A stretch of DNA of 64,000 nt from Prevotella sp. (GTDB lineage: Bacteria; Bacteroidota; Bacteroidia; Bacteroidales; Bacteroidaceae). A program made the position numbers and the translations under genes. Position 1 is the stretch's first letter. Each line of letters starts with the position of its first letter. The stretch covers positions 16,550 through 80,549 of the forward strand of contig JAGCDO010000007.1 of the NCBI GenBank assembly GCA_017651265.1, written 5' to 3'. The notes beneath the pieces are model-generated. The model had not been told where the DNA came from and made no database searches. It was given only the letters and a program-made list of their open reading frames with translations. This document shows positions 18,349-24,772 of the stretch, piece by piece.

Positions 18349-19575
18349 ATGAGTCATGAAACAGGTATAGGACCCACAACGGAACGGCAGCGATACATTA
18401 TTCTTGATGCCTTGCGTGGCTTGGCACTGATGGGTATTGCTTTGGCCAATTTCCCTGAGTTTGCACTGTGGACGTTTCTCAGAGGCGAGGAACAGGCTGT
18501 CATGCCAACCGCAGTCATCGATCGCGTGGTGCGATTCTTTCAGTATATGCTCGTAGATGGGAAGTTCTATACCATCTTTTCCCTTCTTTTCGGCATCGGT
18601 TTCTCTTTGATTCTTGCTCGGCACGGACGCAAACTATTCGTAAGACGAGTCTTCATTTTAATGGTAATCGGTTTTCTCCATCTGATGTTTATCTGGAGTG
18701 GAGACATCTTATTGCTGTATGCCATCGGAGGCTTGTTACTGACACTCTTCATACGACTGAAAGACAAGACTCTTCTTGTTCTTGCTTTGGCACTGATACT
18801 GATTCCCATAGGATTGGATGCCCTCACGGAGTTTGGGGGTATTGACTTTGCCAGTCCGTTCTATCAGGCTTGGTGGAATCAGGCCGAGGCGCAGGGCATC
18901 AACGAAGGTAATTTTGCCACGTGGCTTCGGGACGCGCACAGCTACGATCAGGTGTTTGCTTTCTTAACACAGGGCGCCTACGAAAGAATATGGGAATTTG
19001 TCGAAGGACATCGATTACCTAAGGTAATTGGACTGTTTATCCTGGGTTATCTCATAGGTAAGCATCGGCTATATACCCGTCTTCAAGAGTTGCCTTTATG
19101 GAGAATCTTCCTTTGTACTGCCGCCTTTGCTCTTCCATTGTCTGCGCTATATGCTTGGAGTGCGGTCAATGATCATCCTTGGGGACGAACCATCCATTCA
19201 CTGCTCTATGCCTTTAGCGTCATCCCGCTGGCTATTGTATATATAACAGGCATCTGCAAGCTGTATCTTCGAAAACAAGAGAGCACGCTCTTCCGAAGTA
19301 TTGCAGCACCTGGTCGTATGGCCCTTAGCAACTACATTTCACAATCTGTTGTTGGCATCATTCTGTTCTATGGTCTTGGATTTGGTCTGGGCACCACCTT
19401 CGGGCTCGTTCATATCGAGTTGACAGCTTTGGTTGTGTTTGTCATACAAGTGTTGTTGAGTCAGCTTTGGCTTCACTATTTCCACTTTGGGCCTTTAGAA
19501 TGGCTATGGCGCATGATGACTTACGGACGATATTTCCCTCTCAAGAAAAAAACAAGAAACCCAAACTACTGTTAA
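18349..19575 (+). CDS. DUF418-family membrane protein
   Basis: The 408-residue product has about ten hydrophobic segments and the DUF418 signatures: ILDALRGLALMGIALAN at the N-terminus, FSLLFGIGFSLIL, FIWSGDILLLYAIGG, and PGRMALSNYISQS near residue 320. The family occurs widely in bacteria as multi-spanning inner-membrane proteins of unknown activity. An in-frame ATG at 18325 lies upstream of the -7 box and is rejected. This is the last recognisable host gene; its stop codon sits inside the terminator hairpin that follows. Confidence 0.88.
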   Translation: MSHETGIGPTTERQRYIILDALRGLALMGIALANFPEFALWTFLRGEEQAVMPTAVIDRVVRFFQYMLVDGKFYTIFSLLFGIGFSLILARHGRKLFVRRVFILMVIGFLHLMFIWSGDILLLYAIGGLLLTLFIRLKDKTLLVLALALILIPIGLDALTEFGGIDFASPFYQAWWNQAEAQGINEGNFATWLRDAHSYDQVFAFLTQGAYERIWEFVEGHRLPKVIGLFILGYLIGKHRLYTRLQELPLWRIFLCTAAFALPLSALYAWSAVNDHPWGRTIHSLLYAFSVIPLAIVYITGICKLYLRKQESTLFRSIAAPGRMALSNYISQSVVGIILFYGLGFGLGTTFGLVHIELTALVVFVIQVLLSQLWLHYFHFGPLEWLWRMMTYGRYFPLKKKTRNPNYC

Positions 19576-19597
19576 ACAGCGGTTTGGGTTTTCTTTT
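19557..19597 (+). terminator. Terminator overlapping the end of the DUF418 gene
   Basis: AAACCCAAAC (19557-19566) pairs perfectly with GTTTGGGTTT (19582-19591), followed by a T-rich tail. The 15-nt loop contains the TAA stop of the gene at 19573-19575. Confidence 0.8.
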
Positions 19598-19772
19598 GGT
19601 CGGGATTACTGGAATTGAGATCCTAGAAAACATACCCGTAAATCATTGATAATCAATAGGCCATTTTTAGAAAAACACTTGTTAGACACCGACTTTTCGC
19701 CGACTTTGCATAGCTGCAAATGGTTAAAAATCATCTACTTATTGCGTTTTTTGCAACAACTAGAATACCGAA
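19598..19772. other. Host-prophage junction region, exact left end not found
   Basis: No gene is seen between the DUF418 terminator and the repressor-like gene. The stretch is AT-rich and holds an odd palindrome ATTGATAATCAAT (19645-19657) and a short direct repeat CCGACTTT near 19690-19708. The left attachment site probably lies here because host genes end and phage genes begin across it, but the partner att site is outside the window, so no core can be named. Confidence 0.45.
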
Positions 19773-20138
19773 TTAACGATTATCCGGCTGGAGAAGAGAA
19801 AGCAAACGGTCTGTCAATTCACCATTCTTGCGCTGAAGTTCGTTGATGGTTTTCTGCTGGTCGTCTATGATCTTAAGCAACTTCTTCGCATCGGTAGACT
19901 CCGACGCGGGCTGCTCTCCAAGAACGAACCAGTTCGCGTCACACCATGGTTGGTCTACGGCAGCAATTATCGCTACGATGATATCATAAGATGGACGGCG
20001 ATTTGTTTTGGCACTCGGTAGCAGATTCCTAATTGTTGGATCCGGCAAGCCACATTTCTTGGCAAAAGAGCTAACTGTATGTCCCTCCCTTTTAATTATG
20101 TACGCCAAGCGTTCGTTGATTGAATTCATTGTTTCCAT
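19773..20138 (-). CDS. Phage repressor-like HTH protein
   Basis: The 121-residue protein has an N-terminal XRE-type helix-turn-helix (INERLAYIIKREGHTVSSFA, then LPDPTIRNLLP) in residues 5-50 and a C-terminal segment (IIDDQQKTINELQRKNGELT) that looks like a dimerising coiled coil. There is no peptidase domain for self-cleavage. It is transcribed leftward, opposite to all other phage genes, as expected for a lysogeny repressor at the immunity region. The DNA-binding role is inferred from fold and position. Confidence 0.7.
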   Translation of the reverse strand: METMNSINERLAYIIKREGHTVSSFAKKCGLPDPTIRNLLPSAKTNRRPSYDIIVAIIAAVDQPWCDANWFVLGEQPASESTDAKKLLKIIDDQQKTINELQRKNGELTDRLLSLLQPDNR

Positions 20139-20150
20139 ACATTTATTTAA

Positions 20151-20163
20151 ATTTAGTCTAAAT
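20151..20163. promoter_or_regulatory. Candidate operator, 13-bp palindrome
   Basis: ATTTAGTCTAAAT is a perfect dyad around one central base, located in the divergent region between the repressor-like gene and the early promoter at 20186. Position and symmetry suit a repressor site, but only one clear copy is seen. Confidence 0.4.
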
Positions 20164-20185
20164 ATATAATTATTTCTTTCAAATG

Positions 20186-20217
20186 TTTGGTTATATCGTC
20201 TATTTGTTTTATATTTG
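20186..20217 (+). promoter_or_regulatory. Early rightward phage promoter
   Basis: TTTG at 20186-20189, 20-nt spacer and TATATTTG at 20210-20217. It faces the early genes and sits opposite the repressor-like gene, the layout of a lysis-lysogeny switch. Confidence 0.7.
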
Positions 20218-20299
20218 CACCGCGTAACAACTAATTACGTTGCGAAAATACAAAAAACTTCTCGAAAGAGACGAAATATTAATCGTAAAATTTATAAAA

Positions 20300-20515
20300 A
20301 TGACATTTAGTGAGTACATGAACACGCTGCCGGATCTGAAAAAGGAAGCGATTGAAAAGTTGTCCAAGGAATGCTGTGTGACAACTACGACAGTCTACCG
20401 CTGGATAAGCGGAGAGATCATCCCGGATGCGCTTAAGCGCAAGACTATTGCCGGTGTGTTGAACAAAGATGAAAAAGAACTTTTCCCAAAACTAAACAAC
20501 AATGGAATGCATTGA
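20300..20515 (+). CDS. Small HTH DNA-binding phage protein
   Basis: The 71-residue product from ATG 20300 (MTFSEYMNTLPDLKKEAIEK) contains a helix-turn-helix: LSKECCVTTTTVYRWISGEI at about 25-44. It may be a Cro-like or early regulator. A TTG start at 20240 would add 20 basic residues and is less likely. The last 14 bp overlap the LuxR-type gene, suggesting coupled translation. Confidence 0.65.
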   Translation: MTFSEYMNTLPDLKKEAIEKLSKECCVTTTTVYRWISGEIIPDALKRKTIAGVLNKDEKELFPKLNNNGMH

Positions 20516-21056
20516 GTTTTACAAGACTCCTGAAGGAGACGTGATGTACAAGCATGCCGGTGATCCGGTAAAGGAACTGGTACAGCAGGACAGAGATATG
20601 ATATCGGCGCTGATCGACCTCGTGAGGACCCGCTATCCGAAAGCCTTCAAAGGTCTTTCTGAACTATACACGGTAAGCGAGCCGAACAGGTTCCTGTTCG
20701 AATTCAAGATCGTGTCGAGATTCATCCGGTGTAATGTAGGAGAATATGACAGCATGCACATGGATATCGATGCAGACGGATTCTTCCACTTTGAAGAGGT
20801 CGGATGCCCGCTACGTGGAGAGTGCAGGTACGAAGGAGTGATCTGCAAGCCGAAGCTGGAGACAAAACTTACATCCAGGGAAGAGGAGATTCTTGGCTAT
20901 ATCGCCCGTGGTCTGCAGAGTCAGGAGATAGCGGACGAGCTCTGCATCTCGCCTCTCACCGTGAACAGGCATCGTGAGAACATCAAGGCGAAACTGAACG
21001 CCCGCTCGATAGCACAGCTGGTGTCATGGTATTATGAACACGTGAAAAAAGACTAA
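20502..21056 (+). CDS. LuxR-type transcriptional regulator (GerE HTH)
   Basis: The 184-residue product ends in a LuxR/GerE domain (about 122-180): LTSREEEILGYIARGLQSQE, then IADELCISPLTVNRHRENIK. The N-terminal part shows no receiver, PAS or autoinducer domain, but CPLRGECRYEGVICKPK at 102-118 places three cysteines in a compact pattern that could bind metal. LuxR-type proteins with this cysteine segment are common in Bacteroidetes mobile elements. It probably controls early or late phage transcription; target unknown. Confidence 0.8.
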   Translation: MECIEFYKTPEGDVMYKHAGDPVKELVQQDRDMISALIDLVRTRYPKAFKGLSELYTVSEPNRFLFEFKIVSRFIRCNVGEYDSMHMDIDADGFFHFEEVGCPLRGECRYEGVICKPKLETKLTSREEEILGYIARGLQSQEIADELCISPLTVNRHRENIKAKLNARSIAQLVSWYYEHVKKD

Positions 21057-21072
21057 CCAAAATAAATAGCTT

Positions 21073-21321
21073 ATGAAGATGTTTGACTACGAGAAGGCCA
21101 TCGACGAATTATCTACAGATATAAAGATCGATGAGTGCATAATTTTAAAAGGTACGCAAGTTAAGGCAGTATATGGCCACGGAGAAAAGATCTATGTCAA
21201 GTGGGACGAGTTCGGGCGTGGTTTCACAGCATTACGGGAGGAAGGGGACGAGGAACCAGACCCAAGGTGTGAGGTCGACGAATGGACCCGGAACCCAGAT
21301 TACGATCTGTTATTCCAATAA
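21073..21321 (+). CDS. Small phage protein, function unknown
   Basis: The 82-residue acidic product (MKMFDYEKAIDELSTDIKID, then VYGHGEKIYVKWDEFGRGF) has no domain I recognise. It lies 16 bp after the LuxR-type gene and 11 bp before the next one in the early operon. Codon 3 is an alternative start. Confidence 0.55.
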   Translation: MKMFDYEKAIDELSTDIKIDECIILKGTQVKAVYGHGEKIYVKWDEFGRGFTALREEGDEEPDPRCEVDEWTRNPDYDLLFQ

Positions 21322-21332
21322 AAGAGAACACC

Positions 21333-22184
21333 ATGACACTGAAAGAGGCTTTCAAAGAATGGGGTAGAACAGCCCCGAAGCTGTGGGCTGGCTACAGACC
21401 CGAGTTTACGCATGTGTTCCTGTCAGAACACGGGAAAGATGACGTGCGCCAGTTTACGGATTTCTATGTGCGCAAACTGATGGGAAAGAACAAGTCGACA
21501 CCACGAGTACAGACCCGGGCTTTAGCTGCTCTTGTATATACCCTTAAATTTGCTTACAAGGAAGGGATGTGTCAGGAACCAAGTTTTACCCCGCAATCCG
21601 TGATGGCCGCTATCGCCTCCAATAATAACCCAGACAAGGATGCCCAGGAAACGGAATCCACTCCTCAGGTGCTTGGCGAAGAGGAACCTGCGGAAACCAG
21701 TCCGCAGCGTTCCTCCAACCCCAAGCCACGGGGAAGCGGAAGGCAGCAAGTGAAAGTTTCACAGCTGGATCCATTCACCTGCAAGGTGGTGGCCACCTTC
21801 AACAGTTTAACCGAGGCTTCCGCAAGTACGGGAGCAAACACCGGCGATATCAGCAAGGCTATCAAAAACAACTTCTGCCGTCATGGTTTCTACTGGTGTT
21901 TACAGGGGCAGGAAGAGGAATTCCGCCCAGCAAAAAAACCAAGAATGAGAAAGAAGAATACAAAAACCGTGAGAGAGGCCCTGACAGATTCTCGCATGCC
22001 CGAGACTGATAAGTCGTCGCCAGGGGAGAAGGGAGGTGCGCAGAAGGACTCTTGCAATCCTTCATCGGCCATACGCGCCGACCTCTCCCCTTTCTCAGAC
22101 GAAGAGCTGCGCGATGAGCTCGAACGCCGAGGCTGGTATGGCACATTATATAAAAGGTTGGGGTTTGAAAACGTGAAAAAATAA
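21333..22184 (+). CDS. Phage protein with NUMOD1-like domain
   Basis: The 283-residue product has an N-terminal helical part, a Pro/Ser/Glu-rich linker (about 105-145) and a segment at about 148-195 (VSQLDPFTCKVVATFNSLTE, then ASTGANTGDISKAIKNN and HGFYWC) that follows the NUMOD1 DNA-binding module of homing endonucleases. No HNH or GIY-YIG nuclease domain is present. The C-terminal DEELRDELERRGWYG resembles a short SAP-like helix pair seen in phage proteins. ATG 21333 is chosen; an upstream start at 21282 overlaps the previous gene. Confidence 0.55.
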   Translation: MTLKEAFKEWGRTAPKLWAGYRPEFTHVFLSEHGKDDVRQFTDFYVRKLMGKNKSTPRVQTRALAALVYTLKFAYKEGMCQEPSFTPQSVMAAIASNNNPDKDAQETESTPQVLGEEEPAETSPQRSSNPKPRGSGRQQVKVSQLDPFTCKVVATFNSLTEASASTGANTGDISKAIKNNFCRHGFYWCLQGQEEEFRPAKKPRMRKKNTKTVREALTDSRMPETDKSSPGEKGGAQKDSCNPSSAIRADLSPFSDEELRDELERRGWYGTLYKRLGFENVKK

Positions 22185-22190
22185 TATAAT

Positions 22191-22508
22191 ATGGCATTTA
22201 CAGGGATAGGATACATCAATAAGCACAAACGGCTGGAAGCAGCCGACGCGAAGATAACACAACCAGAAGGTAGATACCTGAAAACAATGTTCTTTAGCAA
22301 GGACGAACGTGTAGGTGTGCTTGCCGTATGGGAAGGAAGAATGGAATGGACGGTATATGCCGACAGGATGATGTCCTCACATGTGGATTGGAATGACCCC
22401 GATTGCACATGTCTTAATTCCCTCGGCTCGCCAACAACCATCATCCATGTGATGTCTACCTTAATTGAGCAGGGATTTTCATTCACTAACGAAAGATTTG
22501 AAGTTTAA
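22191..22508 (+). CDS. Phage protein, function unknown
   Basis: The 105-residue product (MAFTGIGYINKHKRLEAADA and onward) has no recognisable domain. A central segment EGRMEWTVYADRMMSSHVDW suggests a small mixed fold. It lies 6 bp after the NUMOD1-like gene and 19 bp before the DUF4406 gene. Confidence 0.5.
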   Translation: MAFTGIGYINKHKRLEAADAKITQPEGRYLKTMFFSKDERVGVLAVWEGRMEWTVYADRMMSSHVDWNDPDCTCLNSLGSPTTIIHVMSTLIEQGFSFTNERFEV

Positions 22509-22527
22509 TAGTAAAAGTAAATCATAT

Positions 22528-22956
22528 ATGAAAGTATATATCAGCGGTAAGATCGGCGAGGAGGTCATCAGTGATGCCACTCGCCAGAAGTTTGCCAGGG
22601 CGGAAAAGATGCTGAAGGCGAAAGGCTTTGACGTTTTCAATCCGACGAATCCAGACTGGCAATGTATCCAATCCCGTTGTTTTAAAAGGGAAAAGGAAAA
22701 TATCTTGTTTACAACGGTCAATGATTGGTACTCATACATCCTTCTGAAGGATCTCAGAGAACTCGCGTTATGCGACGCCATATACATGCTGGCCGACTGG
22801 GAGTACTCACATGGCTGTCATGTCGAGTTGCACTTTGCATTTGCCACCGGAAAGAAGCTGTTATGGGAAGTAGAGGAAGATACGAAGATCTACCGCGACG
22901 AAAGCGGAAGGTATATCGGGGAATGGTTGCCCATTGAAGAAGTATCAGGTTTATAA
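22528..22956 (+). CDS. DUF4406 (nucleoside deoxyribosyltransferase-like) protein
   Basis: The 142-residue product starts KVYISGKIG and continues with ARAEKMLKAKGFDVFNPTNP, RELALCDAIYMLADWEYSHG and CHVELHFAFATGKKL, the layout of DUF4406, a family related to nucleoside 2-deoxyribosyltransferases. It may act on nucleotides or small nucleobase ligands; whether it is an active enzyme cannot be told. The ATG at 22528 starts exactly at the family N-terminus; an upstream in-frame start at 22465 overlaps the previous gene and is rejected. Confidence 0.75.
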   Translation: MKVYISGKIGEEVISDATRQKFARAEKMLKAKGFDVFNPTNPDWQCIQSRCFKREKENILFTTVNDWYSYILLKDLRELALCDAIYMLADWEYSHGCHVELHFAFATGKKLLWEVEEDTKIYRDESGRYIGEWLPIEEVSGL

Positions 22957-22973
22957 TACTAAAAAGGAAAACT

Positions 22974-23255
22974 ATGAACGAGAAAACAATAAACCATGCG
23001 TATAGTGTAATCTGCACATTGAAAGAACAGTATGGTGTGATCAAAGACTACGAGATTCCACCACTGGTAAACATGCAGACTGGGGAAGATGTTGGATTTG
23101 CCGTGATACTGAAACTTGTCAATGTGTATGAATACACAGGATCCTTTTTAAAAGAATGGAAGGAAAAGTTTTGTGCTGATGAGTTCATGATATCGATAGT
23201 ACACAATCAACTGGTTGTGAAATTCACCATACATTATGACAAAAAAAAACGATGA
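22974..23255 (+). CDS. Phage protein, function unknown
   Basis: The 93-residue product (MNEKTINHAYSVICTLKEQY and onward) has a predicted helix then strands and a basic end (HYDKKKR). No family is recognised. Its stop overlaps the start of the zinc-ribbon gene by 4 bp. Confidence 0.5.
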   Translation: MNEKTINHAYSVICTLKEQYGVIKDYEIPPLVNMQTGEDVGFAVILKLVNVYEYTGSFLKEWKEKFCADEFMISIVHNQLVVKFTIHYDKKKR

Positions 23256-23371
23256 AGTGTATAAACTGTAACAACGATGTTGAAATCGACATCGCCAAGG
23301 CGATCGACGAGGAGGGTGAGGTTTTCCATTGCCCGTGCTGCGGATTTATATTCAGTTACACTGATAAATAA
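23252..23371 (+). CDS. Tiny zinc-ribbon protein (39 aa)
   Basis: The short reading frame starts MKCINCNNDVEIDIAKAIDE and ends in FHCPCCGFIFSYTDK. Two CxxC pairs (Cys3/Cys6 and Cys30/Cys33) are spaced as in a rubredoxin-like zinc ribbon. The ATGA overlap with the preceding gene supports real translation. Its stop codon lies in the first of two hairpin repeats. Function unknown; such ribbons usually bind nucleic acid or protein. Confidence 0.65.
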   Translation: MKCINCNNDVEIDIAKAIDEEGEVFHCPCCGFIFSYTDK

Positions 23372-23450
23372 CCCGTGAGGGCGTACTTTTTAATATATGT
23401 TTTATTTACTCATATTATTTAAGGTTTATGTCTAACCCGTGAGGGTCTAC
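23369..23450 (+). repeat. Two-copy GNRA hairpin repeat
   Basis: TAACCCGTGAGGGnnTAC occurs at 23369-23386 and 23433-23450, 64 bp apart. Each forms CCC-GTGA-GGG, a short stem closed by a GNRA-type tetraloop; the second copy can add an A-T pair. The first copy includes the stop codon of the zinc-ribbon gene. They lie in a roughly 255-bp gap without a gene. Confidence 0.65.
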
Positions 23451-23496
23451 GTTACAATCTAGTCATAATTTTAGAAAATAGTTTTTGTTAAACAAA

Positions 23497-23514
23497 GCCC
23501 CGCAGCGGTGGGGC
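23497..23514 (+). other. Hairpin just before the tRNA-like element
   Basis: GCCCC (23497-23501) pairs with GGGGC (23510-23514) across an 8-nt loop. It sits 5 nt upstream of the tRNA-like sequence, has no T-tract and is not a classical terminator; it could be part of one structured transcript. Confidence 0.5.
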
Positions 23515-23519
23515 AAACC

Positions 23520-23593
23520 GGATCTGAACTTCGACGGATGAAGCTACATCTACCGAAAGGTGTAAATCGGCGGTTCGACTCCGCCCGGATCCA
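23520..23593 (+). ncRNA. tRNA-like element with a non-standard anticodon arm
   Basis: A cloverleaf can be drawn. A 7-bp acceptor stem (23520-23526 with 23586-23592, one G-U) is followed by a D arm CTTC/GAAG with GG in its loop, a perfect T arm GGCGG-TTCGACT-CCGCC at 23569-23585 and discriminator A at 23593. The anticodon arm fails: the best 5-bp stem (23546-23550 with 23559-23563) leaves an 8-nt loop TACCGAAA without the standard U33, and position 8 is A, not U. The same arm can instead fold as ACC-GAAA-GGT. No CCA is encoded. It is either a degenerate phage tRNA or a tRNA-mimicking RNA domain; no amino-acid identity is assigned. Confidence 0.5.
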
Positions 23594-23628
23594 CGAATAA
23601 AAAATTGATCAACTAAAAAAATGAAATA

Positions 23629-23880
23629 ATGAAAAAGTACAGCAGAGAAGAAATTGAGAAGAAAGTCATTGAGATCATCTCAAAAGTGTGTGGGTTGGAG
23701 ACAGAAGACATACATTTGGGTGATACAATGATGGATGACATTGGTTGTGATTCTATTGATCGCCTGGAGATCGAGATACACCTTGAGAGAGAGTTCGCCA
23801 TCCAATTCAACAAAGACGAGATGATCGGAGCCGGATGGACGGTCAGAGAATTATGCGACTTTATGGAACTAAAGTTATAG
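23629..23880 (+). CDS. Acyl carrier protein encoded by the phage
   Basis: The 83-residue product has the length and layout of an ACP: helix 1 (EEIEKKVIEIISKVCGL), the loop TEDIHLGDTMMDDIGC, then DSIDRLEIEIHLEREF. Ser42 in the DSID motif is the 4'-phosphopantetheine attachment site. It is very acidic around helix 2, as needed for docking. It would be loaded by a host phosphopantetheinyl transferase; no acyltransferase or synthase is encoded nearby, so the acyl group and purpose are unknown. It lies downstream of the tRNA-like element and 4 bp before the next gene. Confidence 0.88.
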   Translation: MKKYSREEIEKKVIEIISKVCGLETEDIHLGDTMMDDIGCDSIDRLEIEIHLEREFAIQFNKDEMIGAGWTVRELCDFMELKL

Positions 23881-23884
23881 AAAT

Positions 23885-24388
23885 ATGAGCTACGGAGAAC
23901 TATGTGTTGAGCCTGTTTTTTCAGGGAGAAACCCGAAGACTGGACGTTTCGTCAAGGGGCACCATCCAGCCAACAAGGGTAAGAAATGGGATGAGTACAT
24001 GAGCAAGCGTAATCAGCGTAAGGCTGCCAGAGGATGGAAGAACCTTGACATCCATCGCCACAGATCAGAGAATGCCGGCAGGCCGAAGAAGCCCGTCATT
24101 GCCGTGATGGACGACGGTACCTGGTTGTGGCTGCCATACGTAGGTGCAGCAGCCATGTGGCTGGAAGAAAGGACAGGAAAGCCAGTAAGAAGGGAAAACA
24201 TCTGCCGATGCTGCAGACTGAATGCCGAGCGCAAGGTCAAGACGATCACTTGGCACTCCTGCGGACACGGAATCAAAGGTGTCGGTAAGGAAGAAGGATC
24301 GCTCGTCAACACCGACCACAGGTACCTGGGCATCCGGTTCTACTTCGAGTGCGACAGTGCATGGCCAGCAAAAATCAGGAAAACATAG
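23885..24388 (+). CDS. Phage protein with homing-endonuclease-like N-terminal motif
   Basis: The 167-residue product begins with GRNPKTGRFVKGHHPANKGK, a motif found at the start of many phage HNH-type or NUMOD-containing proteins. A basic linker and a mixed region with Cys and His (NICRCCRLNAER, ITWHSCGHG) follow. I see no complete HNH site, so nuclease activity is not claimed. It lies between the ACP gene and a Cys-rich gene in the early operon. Confidence 0.5.
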   Translation: MSYGELCVEPVFSGRNPKTGRFVKGHHPANKGKKWDEYMSKRNQRKAARGWKNLDIHRHRSENAGRPKKPVIAVMDDGTWLWLPYVGAAAMWLEERTGKPVRRENICRCCRLNAERKVKTITWHSCGHGIKGVGKEEGSLVNTDHRYLGIRFYFECDSAWPAKIRKT

Positions 24389-24420
24389 ATTAAGTTGATA
24401 ATTCAAGAAAGTAAGCGACT

Positions 24421-24717
24421 ATGAACCATGAAGAAAAATTGAAGTACATGCGCGAATACTACCGGAAGAACGCCGACCGGCTCAAGGCGTATCAAAAGGC
24501 GAAGTACAGTGACAGGAAAGCCGATATCACAGATGGAGATGCCTGCTGCGGCAGATGCAAGCGCTTCTCCGAACCTCAGAAGAAGTGCTATTCAGGGTGG
24601 TGCATGAAGTTCAGGAAGGTCAAGAGGAAGAATGACGTATGCCAGGAGTACATACCGAACGTGAAGATCCGCTATGAACAGCCTGTGCACCATATCGCGA
24701 TTTTCACCGGAGAATAG
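24421..24717 (+). CDS. Cys-rich phage protein, function unknown
   Basis: The 98-residue protein has a very basic N-terminal helix (KLKYMREYYRKNADRLKAYQ) and a cysteine cluster at about 41-80 (DACCGRCKRF, KKCYSGWCMKF, VCQEY) suited to one or two zinc sites. It resembles small phage DNA-associated proteins; no family name can be given with confidence. Confidence 0.5.
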   Translation: MNHEEKLKYMREYYRKNADRLKAYQKAKYSDRKADITDGDACCGRCKRFSEPQKKCYSGWCMKFRKVKRKNDVCQEYIPNVKIRYEQPVHHIAIFTGE

Positions 24718-24772
24718 TGCTGTCCTATACATATAGGAACACTCATAAAATTGGAACGTTTGAAGACTGCTT

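Noticed and set aside
23520-23593. Normal tRNA gene
   Set aside because: The anticodon arm does not give a 7-nt loop with U33, position 8 is A, and no CCA is encoded, so no amino acid is assigned; it is kept only as a tRNA-like element.
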